From: Lysinibacillus capsici
GTDB taxonomy: Bacteria; Bacillota; Bacilli; Bacillales_A; Planococcaceae
Assembly: GCF_003367505.1 (NCBI RefSeq)
Contig: NZ_PXXX01000019.1
Span: 169,389 to 233,388, forward strand
DNA length: 64,000 nucleotides
Direction: 5' to 3'
Shown here: positions 7,703 through 16,440 of the stretch, piece after piece
How the letters are laid out: every line of letters starts with the position of its first letter
Numbering within the stretch: position 1 is the first letter of the stretch
Program-made: the position numbers and the translations under genes
Notes under the pieces: model-generated
The model's database searches: none
What the model saw: the letters and a program-made list of their open reading frames with translations, nothing else
What the model was told of the DNA's origin: nothing

Positions 7703-10065
7703 TATTGTTCCTCCTGTTGTGCCTCAACTGTTTTCATGAAGCCTGTAATTTCTATAATAATAGAACGACGTAATTCTTGGAAATTTTTACCGAATAATTC
7801 TAGCCCTTCACGTTGGTAAATTCGCATTGGATCTTCTTGCTGATAATGACGTAGACCGATTCCTTCTTTTAAATGCGTCATGGCCTCTAAATGCTTAATC
7901 CAGCCGCTATCAATATGGCTAAGCATAATTTGAGGAAGTACTTCTATGACTCTTTCGTTTTCAGCGAATGTCTCCATGCGATCAAGCAGTTCTTGTTCAG
8001 AAGGTTGAATTTCAGCAAGAATTTGTTTTGTTTTTCCTATTTCTCGGTTGATTGAAACAGGTGTGATGAATAATGAGTTAAGCGCATTCTCCATTTGTTC
8101 GTAATCCCATTCAATTGGAGATACATCTTCTGGCGCGGCGTCATGAACAGCAAAATCAACTGTTTCACGTAGCATTTTCTTCAGTTCACCCATTAAATCT
8201 TCACCAGCTAAAATTTTGTCGCGAAGTCCATAAAGAACGGTACGTTGGTCATTGATAACATCGTCTAATTTTAGGTTATATTCCCGCATGCCATATTGGG
8301 AACCTTCAACAATTCGTTGTGTTCGGTCAATAAGCTCTTGAACCTCTTTATTTTGAATAATACCCTGATCATCTACAATCATTTTTGCAGAGAATTTTTC
8401 TACTTCTTCTTTTGCGTAACGGCGGAACATATCATCTTCAATAGAGAGAATGAAGCGACTTTCGCCTACATCACCTTGACGGCCTGAACGCCCACGTAGC
8501 TGATTGTCTACACGACGGCTTTCATGCTTTTCTGTCCCAATTACATATAAACCACCAAGCTCGTGTACATCCTCACCTAACATGATATCCGTACCACGAC
8601 CAGCCATGTTTGTCGCTACTGTAATACGACCTTTTTGACCTGCCTGTGAAATAAGTTCAACTTCTTGTTCAACTGTTTTTGCATTAAGTAATTGGAATGT
8701 TAATTTTTCCTTTTTCAGATAGTCAGCTACAGTTTCAGACTGTAAAATTGATGTTGTCCCAATTAAAATTGGCTGACCTTTTTCATGACGTTTTTTAACC
8801 TCTGCTGTAACATACTTATATTTTGCTTCCTGTGTGTTAAAAATAAGATCAGGCTGATCAATACGCTTACGCGGACGGTTTGTTGGGATTTGCACAACTT
8901 CCATGCCATATACTTCGCGAATTTCTTTTTCCTGTGTTTTCGCTGTACCCGTCATCCCGGAAAGCTTTGGATACATACGGAAATAGTTTTGAATTGTGAC
9001 CTGGGCCATTGATTTATTTTCATCTGTAATCGTTACGCCTTCTTTAGCTTCAATCGCTTGATGTAAGCCATCAGAAAGTGAACGACCTTCTAAAATACGA
9101 CCTGTAAACATATCAACAAGCTCGATTTTGTCTTCTTTGACAATGTAATCAACATCGCGCTTAAACATCACATGTGCACGTACTGCTTGGATTACGTAAT
9201 GGAAGAGTGTTTGGTGTTCTAAGTCATATAAATTATCGATATTGAAGGCAGCCTCAACCTTTTCAATACCTTTATCCGTTAGAGAAGTAGCCTTTGTTTC
9301 ATCGTCAAAGTCATAATCTTCATCTTTCTTGAATCGTTTCGCTAACATAGCAGCAATTCGGTGTAATTCTTCGTTGGAAGGCATTTTACCTGCGATAATT
9401 AAAGGTGTTTTCGCTTCGTCGATTAATACACTATCCACTTCATCAATAATGGCGAAGTGATAAGGACGTTGCACTTTATCTGCAAGGCTATAAGCCATAT
9501 TATCGCGTAAATAATCGAAACCAAACTCAGTACCAACACCATATGTAATATCGGCATTATAAGCTTCTTTTTTCGCATCAGCTTCCATCATCGGTACATT
9601 TAAACCAACAGTTAAGCCAAGGAAACGATGAATTTGACCGACTAGCTCATAGTCACGCTTTGCTAGGTAATCATTAACTGTGATGACATGAACACCTTTA
9701 CCTTCTAATGCACGTACATAAGAGGGAAGGGAGGCAACTAGAGTTTTACCTTCACCTGTTGGCATTTCAGCAATATTGCCTTCAGTTAATACCAGGCCAC
9801 CGATAAGCTGGACATCAAAATGACGCATTCCTAATACACGCTTTGAGGCTTCGCGTACAACAGCAAATGCGTCCGGGATGATCGATGTAAGAGGCTCACC
9901 TTGTTCTAATTGATCTTTGAAAATAAAAGTCATTTCTCGTAATTCGGCATCTGACTTGTTAACATATTTTTCTTCAAGATTGTTAATTTGATCTACTATT
10001 TTGTAGTAGCGTTTTAATTGACGAGCACTAGTTTGCTCTTTATTACTTTTGAAAATTGAGAACAT
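7702..10065 (-). CDS. secA2: Accessory Sec preprotein translocase ATPase SecA2
   Basis: 787 residues. SecA motor fold: GTGEGKT-type Walker A (PTGEGKT about 102-108), IIDEVDSVLIDEA Walker B near 210, VATNMAGRGTDIMLG and QLRGRSGRQGD in NBD2. It ends at EAQQEEQ without the Cys-rich zinc-binding tail found in housekeeping SecA, as usual for accessory SecA2. ATPase that drives export of a restricted set, here probably the S-layer protein(s), together with SlaP. AAAGGAGCG ribosome binding site before ATG 10065. Operon secA2-slaP, promoter below. Confidence 0.93.
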   Translation of the reverse strand: MFSIFKSNKEQTSARQLKRYYKIVDQINNLEEKYVNKSDAELREMTFIFKDQLEQGEPLTSIIPDAFAVVREASKRVLGMRHFDVQLIGGLVLTEGNIAEMPTGEGKTLVASLPSYVRALEGKGVHVITVNDYLAKRDYELVGQIHRFLGLTVGLNVPMMEADAKKEAYNADITYGVGTEFGFDYLRDNMAYSLADKVQRPYHFAIIDEVDSVLIDEAKTPLIIAGKMPSNEELHRIAAMLAKRFKKDEDYDFDDETKATSLTDKGIEKVEAAFNIDNLYDLEHQTLFHYVIQAVRAHVMFKRDVDYIVKEDKIELVDMFTGRILEGRSLSDGLHQAIEAKEGVTITDENKSMAQVTIQNYFRMYPKLSGMTGTAKTQEKEIREVYGMEVVQIPTNRPRKRIDQPDLIFNTQEAKYKYVTAEVKKRHEKGQPILIGTTSILQSETVADYLKKEKLTFQLLNAKTVEQEVELISQAGQKGRITVATNMAGRGTDIMLGEDVHELGGLYVIGTEKHESRRVDNQLRGRSGRQGDVGESRFILSIEDDMFRRYAKEEVEKFSAKMIVDDQGIIQNKEVQELIDRTQRIVEGSQYGMREYNLKLDDVINDQRTVLYGLRDKILAGEDLMGELKKMLRETVDFAVHDAAPEDVSPIEWDYEQMENALNSLFITPVSINREIGKTKQILAEIQPSEQELLDRMETFAENERVIEVLPQIMLSHIDSGWIKHLEAMTHLKEGIGLRHYQQEDPMRIYQREGLELFGKNFQELRRSIIIEITGFMKTVEAQQEEQ

Positions 10066-10087
10066 GAAATATACGCTCCTTTAAAGT

Positions 10088-10104
10088 TGTCTACATGCTA
10101 GACA
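10088..10104. promoter_or_regulatory. Inverted repeat in the secA2 leader
   Basis: TGTCTA-CATGC-TAGACA, perfect 6-bp arms, placed between the secA2 -10 box and its ribosome binding site. Could be an operator or a small leader hairpin; the factor is unknown. Confidence 0.35.
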
Positions 10105-10111
10105 CTCCATT

Positions 10112-10140
10112 ATTCTATCAAATTTTGCGAATGGTGACTA
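10112..10140 (-). promoter_or_regulatory. Putative sigma-A promoter of secA2-slaP
   Basis: Minus strand: TAGTCA (-35, 10135-10140), 17-nt spacer, TAGAAT (-10, 10112-10117), about 45 nt before the start codon. Confidence 0.5.
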
Positions 10141-10237
10141 CATTTGACTGTATAGGAATCTATTAATGCTAAAATGTACAAAATATTTGTGAAATCGTGG
10201 AAAATGTTTAGAAAAAGTATATTTCAATGCTTGTTCA

Positions 10238-10246
10238 TGCTATAAT
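10238..10246 (+). promoter_or_regulatory. Extended -10 promoter of tagO
   Basis: TGCTATAAT, a perfect extended -10 element, about 45 nt before ATG 10291. The -35 region is weak. Confidence 0.45.
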
Positions 10247-10290
10247 CAATTTGGATTTCAATGTAGATTATATATTTGAGGAGGAGAGAC

Positions 10291-11358
10291 ATGCTTTACG
10301 TGTCTTTAATAGCAGCGTTCGTTGCATCCATTTTGTTAACTCCATTAGTGAAACGTTTAGCGTTTAGAATAGGTGCAGTTGATGCACCAAACTATCGAAA
10401 AGTACATGCTCGAATTATGCCAAGACTTGGCGGTTTAGCCATTTTCCTTGCCTTTATTATTGGCGTGACGATTTTATACTCATTTTTAGTTCATACAAAA
10501 CATGGTAGTAATGAGGCTTTATTAGCTATCATTATTGGTGCTTGTATAATCGTAATCACAGGTGTTATTGATGATATGCGTGAGATTTCTGCTAAAGCAA
10601 AAATGCTTGGTCAGCTAGTTGCTGCACTGATTGTTGTTTTTGTAGGTGGTATTGAAATTGAAATGGTTAATCTACCTTTCTTAGGTACATTAGACTTTGG
10701 TTTATTGAGTATTCCATTAACGATTATTTGGATCATCGGTATTACGAATGCCATTAATTTAATTGACGGCCTAGATGGTCTAGCTGCAGGTGTTTCTACG
10801 ATTGCACTGATTACATTAGCTGTCATGGCATTTATCATGAGCAATGTGTTTGTTTTAGCGTTAGCAGCCATTTTAGCTGTAGCTTCACTTGGTTTCTTAT
10901 TTTATAATTTCCACCCAGCAAAAATCTTTATGGGTGATACAGGGGCATTGTTCCTAGGATTTATGATCTCTGTGTTAGCGTTACTTGGTTTTAAAAATAT
11001 TACATTCGTAGCTTTAATCATCCCAATTATTATCCTTGGTGTTCCGATTTCGGATACATTCTTTGCCATTGTTCGTCGTGTCCGCATGAAGAAGAAATGG
11101 TCTGACCCAGATAAATCACATTTACACCATCGATTACTCGATATGGGCTTTACACATCGACAAACAGTCCTAATTATCTACGGAATTGCAGTAATGTTTG
11201 GATTAGCAGCTATCATTTTCTCTATGGCAAAGGTTTGGGGAGCTATATTACTTGTAGCGGTCATCCTAACAGCTATTGAAATCTTTGTAGAGGTCATCGG
11301 ATTGGCTGGTAAAAACTATAAACCATTATTAAATTTTGTACGGATATTTAGTAAATAA
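10291..11358 (+). CDS. tagO: Undecaprenyl-phosphate GlcNAc-1-phosphate transferase TagO (WecA/MraY family)
   Basis: 355 residues, about 10-11 membrane helices. Transfers GlcNAc-1-P to undecaprenyl phosphate, the first step of wall teichoic acid linkage-unit synthesis. Conserved polar loops: GAVDAPNYRKVHARIMPRLGG, DDMREISAKAK (Asp-rich Mg site), NAINLIDGLDGLAAG, FMGDTGALFLGF, and HLHHRLLDMGFTHRQ. An in-frame TTG at 10276 precedes, but GAGGAGGAG lies right before ATG 10291, which I take as the start. Followed by an LCP ligase on the other strand, the same neighbourhood as in B. subtilis. Confidence 0.93.
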   Translation: MLYVSLIAAFVASILLTPLVKRLAFRIGAVDAPNYRKVHARIMPRLGGLAIFLAFIIGVTILYSFLVHTKHGSNEALLAIIIGACIIVITGVIDDMREISAKAKMLGQLVAALIVVFVGGIEIEMVNLPFLGTLDFGLLSIPLTIIWIIGITNAINLIDGLDGLAAGVSTIALITLAVMAFIMSNVFVLALAAILAVASLGFLFYNFHPAKIFMGDTGALFLGFMISVLALLGFKNITFVALIIPIIILGVPISDTFFAIVRRVRMKKKWSDPDKSHLHHRLLDMGFTHRQTVLIIYGIAVMFGLAAIIFSMAKVWGAILLVAVILTAIEIFVEVIGLAGKNYKPLLNFVRIFSK

Positions 11359-11363
11359 AATAT

Positions 11364-11396
11364 AAGCAATCATACAATTTGTATGATTGCTTTTTT
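11364..11396 (+). terminator. Terminator of tagO
   Basis: AGCAATCATACAA / TTGTATGATTGCT stem followed by TTTTTT. Confidence 0.88.
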
Positions 11397-11440
11397 GTTG
11401 TTAAATAGGGTTACTATTAAAGTTAGACACTGAGAAACTC

Positions 11441-11466
11441 TTTTAAACCGATTATATATAGGGAAT
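11441..11466 (+). promoter_or_regulatory. Possible sigma-B-type promoter
   Basis: TTTTAA (11441), 14-nt spacer, GGGAAT (11461), close to the sigma-B consensus GTTTAA-N14-GGGWAT. It would drive a very short unit toward 11520. Weak because no clear product follows. Confidence 0.25.
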
Positions 11467-11519
11467 GGAATAGAAGGTAAACTTAAATAAGCTTGTTTAT
11501 CGATTACTAGGAGGGGTAA

Positions 11520-11567
11520 ATGAAAAGGGTAGTCAATCAATGGAGAAGCCATATAAAAAGACCATAG
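11520..11567 (+). CDS. Possible 15-residue peptide between tagO and the LCP gene
   Basis: ATG 11520 to TAG 11565 (MKRVVNQWRSHIKRP), strongly basic, with a near-perfect AGGAGGGG 4-5 nt before the ATG. It runs into the hairpin that terminates the opposing gene. No family known; the ribosome binding site is the only real support. Confidence 0.2.
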   Translation: MKRVVNQWRSHIKRP

Positions 11568-11589
11568 ACAAGTTGTTTGTCTATGGTCT
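11554..11589 (-). terminator. Terminator of the LCP gene
   Basis: 13-bp stem AGACCATAGACAA / TTGTCTATGGTCT, followed on the minus strand by TTTTT. Confidence 0.85.
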
Positions 11590-11596
11590 GAAAGCT

Positions 11597-12652
11597 CTAT
11601 TCAGTAACTGAATTGTCATCGCTACTAGCAGCACTATCTGTTCCTGTATTGCCACTTGTTAGACTTGATGATTGTTCATTTAGGCCAAGATGGTTTTTGA
11701 AAATCTCCTTTGTTTCTTCAACAGAATCTTGATTTAACTGGTAATAATAAATACCAGTAGATGTATCATCCGTGCCATCTAATGTTAAGGAATCGATACG
11801 TGGTGCGCCTTTTGATAAATAAGATAAGAAGGACTTCATTTCAGTGAATGTCATATCTGTTTTCATATTATCACCAAGAGCTTTAATGACATCATCATAT
11901 TTCGTAACGGACTTAACAGAAGCGACTTTTTTAATAATCGCAGATAGAATTTCCTGTTGACGTTTACCACGCTCAATATCATTATCTTGTTTACGTGTTC
12001 TTGCGAGTGCAAGTGCCTCACTACCATTTAAATGTTGTAAGCCTGGCTGTAAGTTAATTGTAAACTTATCAAACTCATCTAATTCATGCAATGCATATGG
12101 TACTTCAGCTTCAATACCACCTAATGCATCTACAACATCTATGAATGCATTAAAGTTCATGCGTACATAATAGTCAATAGGAATATCAAATAGTTCTTCT
12201 ACAGTTTCGATCGTAGTAAGTGTTCCACCCATAGCGTGTGCATGAGTAATTTTATCTTTATAACCTACTTTAGGAATATAAACGTAAGAATCACGAGGAA
12301 TGCTTAGCATTTTAATTGTATGAGTTTTGTTATTTAATGTAGCTAAAACGAGTGCATCGGAGCGTGAATGATCCGAACCTTGCCCTCGATTGTCACTATC
12401 ATCAACACCTACAAATAAAATAGAGACATTGTCTTGTACAGGCTCTACTTTCTCTACACGTTGCGTTGAAACCTCTCGACCTTCTAACTCCTCATATGCT
12501 GAGTCTGCAGCATGCTCTACCTGTTTAGTAAGGTAAACAGCATAAGCCGTTACACAAATTACCAAACTGGCAACTAATAGTAGTGTAACTTTTATAATTA
12601 ATGAAGCTTTAGAAGACCTCTTTTTAGTCGGACTAACAGATCTTTTTTTCAT
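11597..12652 (-). CDS. LytR-CpsA-Psr (LCP) family wall polymer ligase (TagTUV-like)
   Basis: 351 residues. Short basic cytoplasmic N-terminus, one membrane helix about 19-42, then the extracellular LCP domain: ILFVGVDDSD, HSRSDALVLATLN, MLSIPRDSYVYIP, DKITHAHAMGG, and ALALARTRKQDNDIERGKRQQ, which holds the Arg/Asp pyrophosphate and Mg contacts. Members transfer teichoic acid or other polymers from undecaprenyl pyrophosphate to peptidoglycan. C-terminal Ser/Thr-rich tail. Adjacent to tagO, which makes the lipid-linked primer. Own promoter and terminator. Confidence 0.93.
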   Translation of the reverse strand: MKKRSVSPTKKRSSKASLIIKVTLLLVASLVICVTAYAVYLTKQVEHAADSAYEELEGREVSTQRVEKVEPVQDNVSILFVGVDDSDNRGQGSDHSRSDALVLATLNNKTHTIKMLSIPRDSYVYIPKVGYKDKITHAHAMGGTLTTIETVEELFDIPIDYYVRMNFNAFIDVVDALGGIEAEVPYALHELDEFDKFTINLQPGLQHLNGSEALALARTRKQDNDIERGKRQQEILSAIIKKVASVKSVTKYDDVIKALGDNMKTDMTFTEMKSFLSYLSKGAPRIDSLTLDGTDDTSTGIYYYQLNQDSVEETKEIFKNHLGLNEQSSSLTSGNTGTDSAASSDDNSVTE

Positions 12653-12760
12653 AATAGATATATTCTCCTCTAATTATTGGGAATAATAATGCGATAAAGC
12701 TAACTTTTATTCAATTTTAACTAAGCAATTGTGTGGACAATAAAATAGCTTAACAAAAAA

Positions 12761-12789
12761 ATTATACTATGCATATTTAGTTTCGACAA
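12761..12789 (-). promoter_or_regulatory. Sigma-A promoter of the LCP gene
   Basis: Minus strand TTGTCG (12784-12789), 17-nt spacer, perfect TATAAT (12761-12766). It implies a leader of about 100 nt. The rest of the 147-base gap shows nothing else. Confidence 0.6.
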
Positions 12790-12799
12790 TTAAAACTAT

Positions 12800-13435
12800 T
12801 TAATTGACAATAAATTCTACAAATTGAGCATCTTCGAAAGTGATGGTAGCCTGTCCATTTGTCATTTCTGTTATCCAACTTCGGAACTGTTCTTCTTCCT
12901 CTTTTAGCACAGAAACAATGATTTCAACACCCTCCAAATAACGTATTTCCTCTAAAGAATATGATGAACTTCTTATTTCATTTTCGACTTTTCCTAGCCA
13001 TGTATAATCAATAGCTACTTTCATGACATGATGCAATTTACGTTCAACTATCTGTGCAGCAGTTAATCCCTCTGTAGTTGCTTTTCCATAAGCACGAATA
13101 AGGCCACCACCACCGAGCTTAATGCCTCCAAAATAGCGGGTCACAACAACGACCGTATCTTTTAACCCTTGTTTTTTTAAGACCTCTAACATAGGGACGC
13201 CTGCAGTACCACTAGGTTCCCCATCATCATTTGCCTTTTGAATATGATCATGCTCTCCAATAATATATGCAGAGCAGTTATGTGTTGCATTATGATGCAA
13301 TTTTTTTATACCATCTATAAAAGAAATTGCATCCTCTTCCGTTTCTGCACGTTCTATATAAGTGAGAAAGCGAGATTTGGAAATGACAATTTCGCTTTCA
13401 CCATATCCTTTTACTGTTAAATAGTTTTCTCTCAT
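12800..13435 (-). CDS. yvyE: YigZ/IMPACT family protein (YvyE)
   Basis: About 211 residues. N-terminal UPF0029/IMPACT domain with HNATHNCSAYIIG, KANDDGEPSGTAGVPML and VVVTRYFGGIKLGGGGLIRAYG, then the C-terminal DUF1949 ferredoxin-like domain. Function is not settled; relatives are linked to translation stress or peptide handling. I prefer ATG 13435 over the in-frame TTG 13444, since AAAGGAG lies about 10 nt before the ATG and abuts the TTG. Divergent from degS, the arrangement also found in B. subtilis. Confidence 0.88.
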   Translation of the reverse strand: MRENYLTVKGYGESEIVISKSRFLTYIERAETEEDAISFIDGIKKLHHNATHNCSAYIIGEHDHIQKANDDGEPSGTAGVPMLEVLKKQGLKDTVVVVTRYFGGIKLGGGGLIRAYGKATTEGLTAAQIVERKLHHVMKVAIDYTWLGKVENEIRSSSYSLEEIRYLEGVEIIVSVLKEEEEQFRSWITEMTNGQATITFEDAQFVEFIVN

Positions 13436-13512
13436 TCGTATCAATCTCCTTTTAACTAGAGTTCTATTCTATAATTTTCATGAAGAAAAAGCATTAAATT
13501 TTAGCATGGTAA

Positions 13513-13521
13513 TGCTATAAT
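13513..13521 (+). promoter_or_regulatory. Extended -10 promoter of degS-degU
   Basis: TGCTATAAT, a perfect extended -10, about 80 nt before ATG 13601. The -35 is poor. Confidence 0.45.
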
Positions 13522-13600
13522 AGGTGTAGACTATGGAATATGTGATTTTAGTCTATTAAATTAGTAAGTAATCATAAGACATTAGACTGGGGAGTATACT

Positions 13601-14749
13601 ATGTTTTCAAATGATACCTTCGATTTAAAGTCGCTTGATGACATTTTTAATCGAATGTTAGATACAATCATGAGCTCAAAGGATGATATCTTTATTATAA
13701 GTGAACAAAGCCGCAGAAGCTTTGAAGATATGCAAAAAGAGCTTGAAATTGTTCGAAAACAAATATCAATCGTAATTGATGATGGCGATGCATTGGAAAA
13801 AAGTACGCAGCTTGCTAAGCAACGACTTGTGCTAGTGAGTAAAGCTTTTGATAATTATACCGAAGAACAAGTTAGAGAAGCCTATGAAACTGCACATGAT
13901 TTTCAAGTAAAGCTCTCCGTTATTAGAACACAAGAAAAACAGCTACGGGATAAAAGAGATGATCTAGAGAGAAGATTAAGAGGATTACTCGATACGATTG
14001 AACGTGCTGATCATATTGTTAATCAGGTAAATGTCGTTTTGAATTACTTAACTTCAGATTTAAGAAATGTTGGTTTAGCCCTTGAACAAGCAAAAATGAA
14101 ACAGGATTTTGGGATACGTATTATTGCAGCTCAAGAGGAAGAGCGTAAGCGTTTATCAAGAGAGATTCATGATGGACCTGCTCAAATGCTTGCAAATGTC
14201 CTTATGCGCACTGATTTAATAGATAGAACGTATCGTGAAAAAGGTATTGAAAAGGCTTTGGCTGAAATTGCCGATTTAAAGAAAACGGTACGTAATGCCT
14301 TATCTGAGGTGCGACGTATTATTTATGATCTACGACCAATGGCACTTGATGATTTGGGAATTATTCCGACATTAAAGAAGTATTTATCGACAGTGACTGA
14401 ATATAATCCAGGTGTTGAAATTCATTTCCAATCGAGAAGTACAGAAAAACGTATACCTTCAAATTATGAAGTATCCATTTTCCGATTAGTACAAGAATGT
14501 GTAACCAACGCCATGAAGCATGGAAAGTGTAAAGACATTTGGGTAAAGCTTGAATGGTTAAAAGATGCCGTCAACATTGTTGTAAAAGATGATGGCATAG
14601 GCTTCGACCCACAAGTAGTGAAAGATCATTCCTTTGGGATTTTAGGAATGAAAGAACGTATTGAAATTTTAAATGGTACAATCACCATTACGAGTGAAAT
14701 CAATCGAGGGACAACGGTGTTATTTAAAATACCGTTAGAAGTAGAATGA
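13601..14749 (+). CDS. degS: Cytoplasmic sensor histidine kinase DegS
   Basis: 382 residues (B. subtilis 385). No membrane segment. N-terminal sensor region is a long coiled coil (about 35-175). Dimerisation/phosphoacceptor motif EEERKRLSREIHDGPAQ places the phosphorylated His at residue 190. HATPase_c at the end: ECVTNAMKHGKC (N box), DDGIGFD and FGILGMKERIE (G boxes). Phosphorylates DegU to control exoenzymes, motility and competence. Upstream of degU with a 35-nt gap. Confidence 0.96.
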   Translation: MFSNDTFDLKSLDDIFNRMLDTIMSSKDDIFIISEQSRRSFEDMQKELEIVRKQISIVIDDGDALEKSTQLAKQRLVLVSKAFDNYTEEQVREAYETAHDFQVKLSVIRTQEKQLRDKRDDLERRLRGLLDTIERADHIVNQVNVVLNYLTSDLRNVGLALEQAKMKQDFGIRIIAAQEEERKRLSREIHDGPAQMLANVLMRTDLIDRTYREKGIEKALAEIADLKKTVRNALSEVRRIIYDLRPMALDDLGIIPTLKKYLSTVTEYNPGVEIHFQSRSTEKRIPSNYEVSIFRLVQECVTNAMKHGKCKDIWVKLEWLKDAVNIVVKDDGIGFDPQVVKDHSFGILGMKERIEILNGTITITSEINRGTTVLFKIPLEVE

Positions 14750-14784
14750 TGTAACTGTCGCAGAAATCTAGGGGGTAAAGACAA

Positions 14785-15459
14785 ATGACAAAGATTATTA
14801 TTGTAGACGATCACCAGCTATTCCGCGAAGGAGTAAAACGCATTTTAGATTTTGAAGATACGTTTGATGTAGTAGCAGAAGGTGACGATGGAACAGATGT
14901 GGTTACGTTATACGCTGAAAACGAACCAGATGTAGTGCTTATGGATATTAACATGCCAGGTAAAAACGGAGTAGAAGCAACGGCAGAGTTAATTACTGAA
15001 TTTCCAGATGCAAAAGTGATTATGTTGTCTATACATGACGATGAAACATATGTTACGCATGCATTAAAATCAGGTGCTCTTGGCTATATGTTAAAAGAGA
15101 TGGATGCAGATGAAATCGTTGAGGCGATTAAAGTTGTTGCCAACGGCGGTTCTTATTTACACCCAAAAGTAACGAAAAACCTAGTAGCAGAATTCAAGCG
15201 ACTTTCAGAACATGAAAATAAAGGAAACTTCCATCAAACTGAAATTCGTCGTCCATTCCATTTGCTAACTAAGCGTGAATGTGAAGTATTACAATTATTA
15301 ACAGATGGTCAATCAAACCGTACAATCGGTGAGACACTGTTTATCTCTGAAAAAACAGTTAAAAACCACGTATCAAGTATTCTACAAAAAATGAATGTTA
15401 ATGACCGTACACAAGCAGTTGTAACAGCCATTAAAAATGGCTGGGTTGAAGTACGTTAA
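14785..15459 (+). CDS. degU: Response regulator DegU
   Basis: 224 residues. Receiver domain with acidic pocket at the N-terminus (IIIVDDHQ), phosphoacceptor Asp54 in VLMDINMPG, Thr/Ser in IMLSIHD, Lys in [10 protein letters not shown]-terminal LuxR-type helix-turn-helix ([21 protein letters not shown]). In B. subtilis unphosphorylated DegU helps competence and the phosphorylated form controls degradative enzymes and flagellar genes, fitting the downstream com and flagellar genes. RBS AGGGGG. Confidence 0.97.
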   Translation: MTKIIIVDDHQLFREGVKRILDFEDTFDVVAEGDDGTDVVTLYAENEPDVVLMDINMPGKNGVEATAELITEFPDAKVIMLSIHDDETYVTHALKSGALGYMLKEMDADEIVEAIKVVANGGSYLHPKVTKNLVAEFKRLSEHENKGNFHQTEIRRPFHLLTKRECEVLQLLTDGQSNRTIGETLFISEKTVKNHVSSILQKMNVNDRTQAVVTAIKNGWVEVR

Positions 15460-15463
15460 TTGC

Positions 15464-15520
15464 TAAAACTGTTTTTAAAAGCTACTTTTTATTGAAGTAG
15501 TTTTTAAAACAGTTTTTTAT
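15464..15520 (+). terminator. Terminator of degSU
   Basis: Long stem AAAACTGTTTTTAAAAGCTAC / GTAGTTTTTAAAACAGTTTT (near-perfect) followed by TTATTGTTTTTT. Confidence 0.85.
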
Positions 15521-15588
15521 TGTTTTTTGGTAATAATTTGTATTGGGCTTACATGATGAAGAACAGGTCATTCACAATTTTGTAACAT

Positions 15589-15603
15589 TACTAATCATTA
15601 GTA
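15589..15603. promoter_or_regulatory. Palindrome upstream of the lipoprotein gene
   Basis: TACTAAT-C-ATTAGTA, perfect 7-bp arms around one base, in the 285-base gap between degU and the lipoprotein gene. Possible operator; no regulator can be assigned. Confidence 0.25.
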
Positions 15604-15716
15604 TGAATATGATAACTAGCAATTCATGCAACATTTTACAGCCTAATGCGTCATAAGGAAGATGTAGCACTTAAATGTTGAAAATGCACAACAAAATTCC
15701 TACGAAAGCATTTATA

Positions 15717-15725
15717 TGCTACAAT
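15717..15725 (+). promoter_or_regulatory. Extended -10 promoter of the lipoprotein gene
   Basis: TGCTACAAT about 20 nt before ATG 15745, so the leader would be very short. A small inverted repeat AGCAT-ttat-ATGCT overlaps it. Confidence 0.35.
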
Positions 15726-15744
15726 ATGCGCGGGAGGTTTTTTG

Positions 15745-16290
15745 ATGTTAAAGAAAAGTTTTCTAGCAGTTCTAATCTTATTAGTGTTAACTGCCTGTGG
15801 TAATAAAGATGAGAAGATGAGTGATGAAGAACGAGATAAAGTAATAGAGGATGGTACAGTTGGCTTTGAAATGATGGGTGGAAACGTAGAAAAGGCTGAT
15901 AATGTACCAGCGGAAGATGAAAAGGCAATTTTAGCATCTTTTGATGAGTATATTGCTGCATTAAATGCTGAAGAAATTGATCGTTATATGAATACAATCT
16001 CGAAAAATCCAAAGGGTTTTAAATACGATGAAGAAAAAACATATGCATCAGAAGTATTTGATCAATTTGATATTAAGCGTGAAGTAGAAAATGTAACAAT
16101 TGCAAAGTATGAATCAGAAGAGGCGCAAGTATTTGCCAACATGAAAATGCACTCACTTCAGCTTGAGACAAATGTCGAACATGAAAGTGCAGGACGTCAG
16201 GTAACAGTCTTTGTGAAAGAGGACAATGATTGGAAAGTAACAAGTGTCTTTTATATTGGTGACGACTCACAGTCAAGTACAGGAAATTAA
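15745..16290 (+). CDS. Putative lipoprotein with NTF2-like C-terminal region
   Basis: 181 residues. Lipobox LVLTAC gives a lipid-modified Cys near residue 19, so it is probably anchored on the outer face of the membrane. Acidic linker (DEERDKVIEDG), then about 110 residues with the helix-plus-sheet pattern of NTF2-like/DUF4878-type domains (ILASFDEYIAALNAEEIDRYM ... WKVTSVFYIG). No catalytic motif. ATG 15745 chosen because GGGAGG precedes by 7 nt; an in-frame TTG lies one codon earlier. Not part of the conserved degSU-comF order. Function unknown. Confidence 0.8.
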   Translation: MLKKSFLAVLILLVLTACGNKDEKMSDEERDKVIEDGTVGFEMMGGNVEKADNVPAEDEKAILASFDEYIAALNAEEIDRYMNTISKNPKGFKYDEEKTYASEVFDQFDIKREVENVTIAKYESEEAQVFANMKMHSLQLETNVEHESAGRQVTVFVKEDNDWKVTSVFYIGDDSQSSTGN

Positions 16291-16298
16291 CAGAAGCT

Positions 16299-16330
16299 AT
16301 CTTCATTCAACATAACAATTGAGTGAAGAT
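16299..16330 (+). terminator. Hairpin after the lipoprotein gene
   Basis: 12-bp stem ATCTTCATTCAA / TTGAGTGAAGAT with one G-U pair and an 8-nt loop. No U tract, so termination is uncertain. Confidence 0.4.
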
Positions 16331-16350
16331 ATGCCTATTTATACATAGAC

Positions 16351-16440
16351 AATGAATGTGAAATGGAAGCTAGCTTACTAGCACGACTCTAGAAGGGCGA
16401 GAACGGGAATCCGACGTTCGTCATTCATTTCACATTCATT
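16351..16440. repeat. 90-bp element with perfect 15-bp terminal inverted repeats
   Basis: AATGAATGTGAAATG at 16351-16365 is exactly inverted at 16426-16440. The 60-bp interior is visibly more GC-rich than its surroundings and holds small palindromes (GCTAGC, GACGTTCGTC). TTTCTTTTTG follows. It could be a short MITE-like repeat or a structured RNA. No copy was noticed elsewhere in the window, though I could not search exhaustively. Confidence 0.5.
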
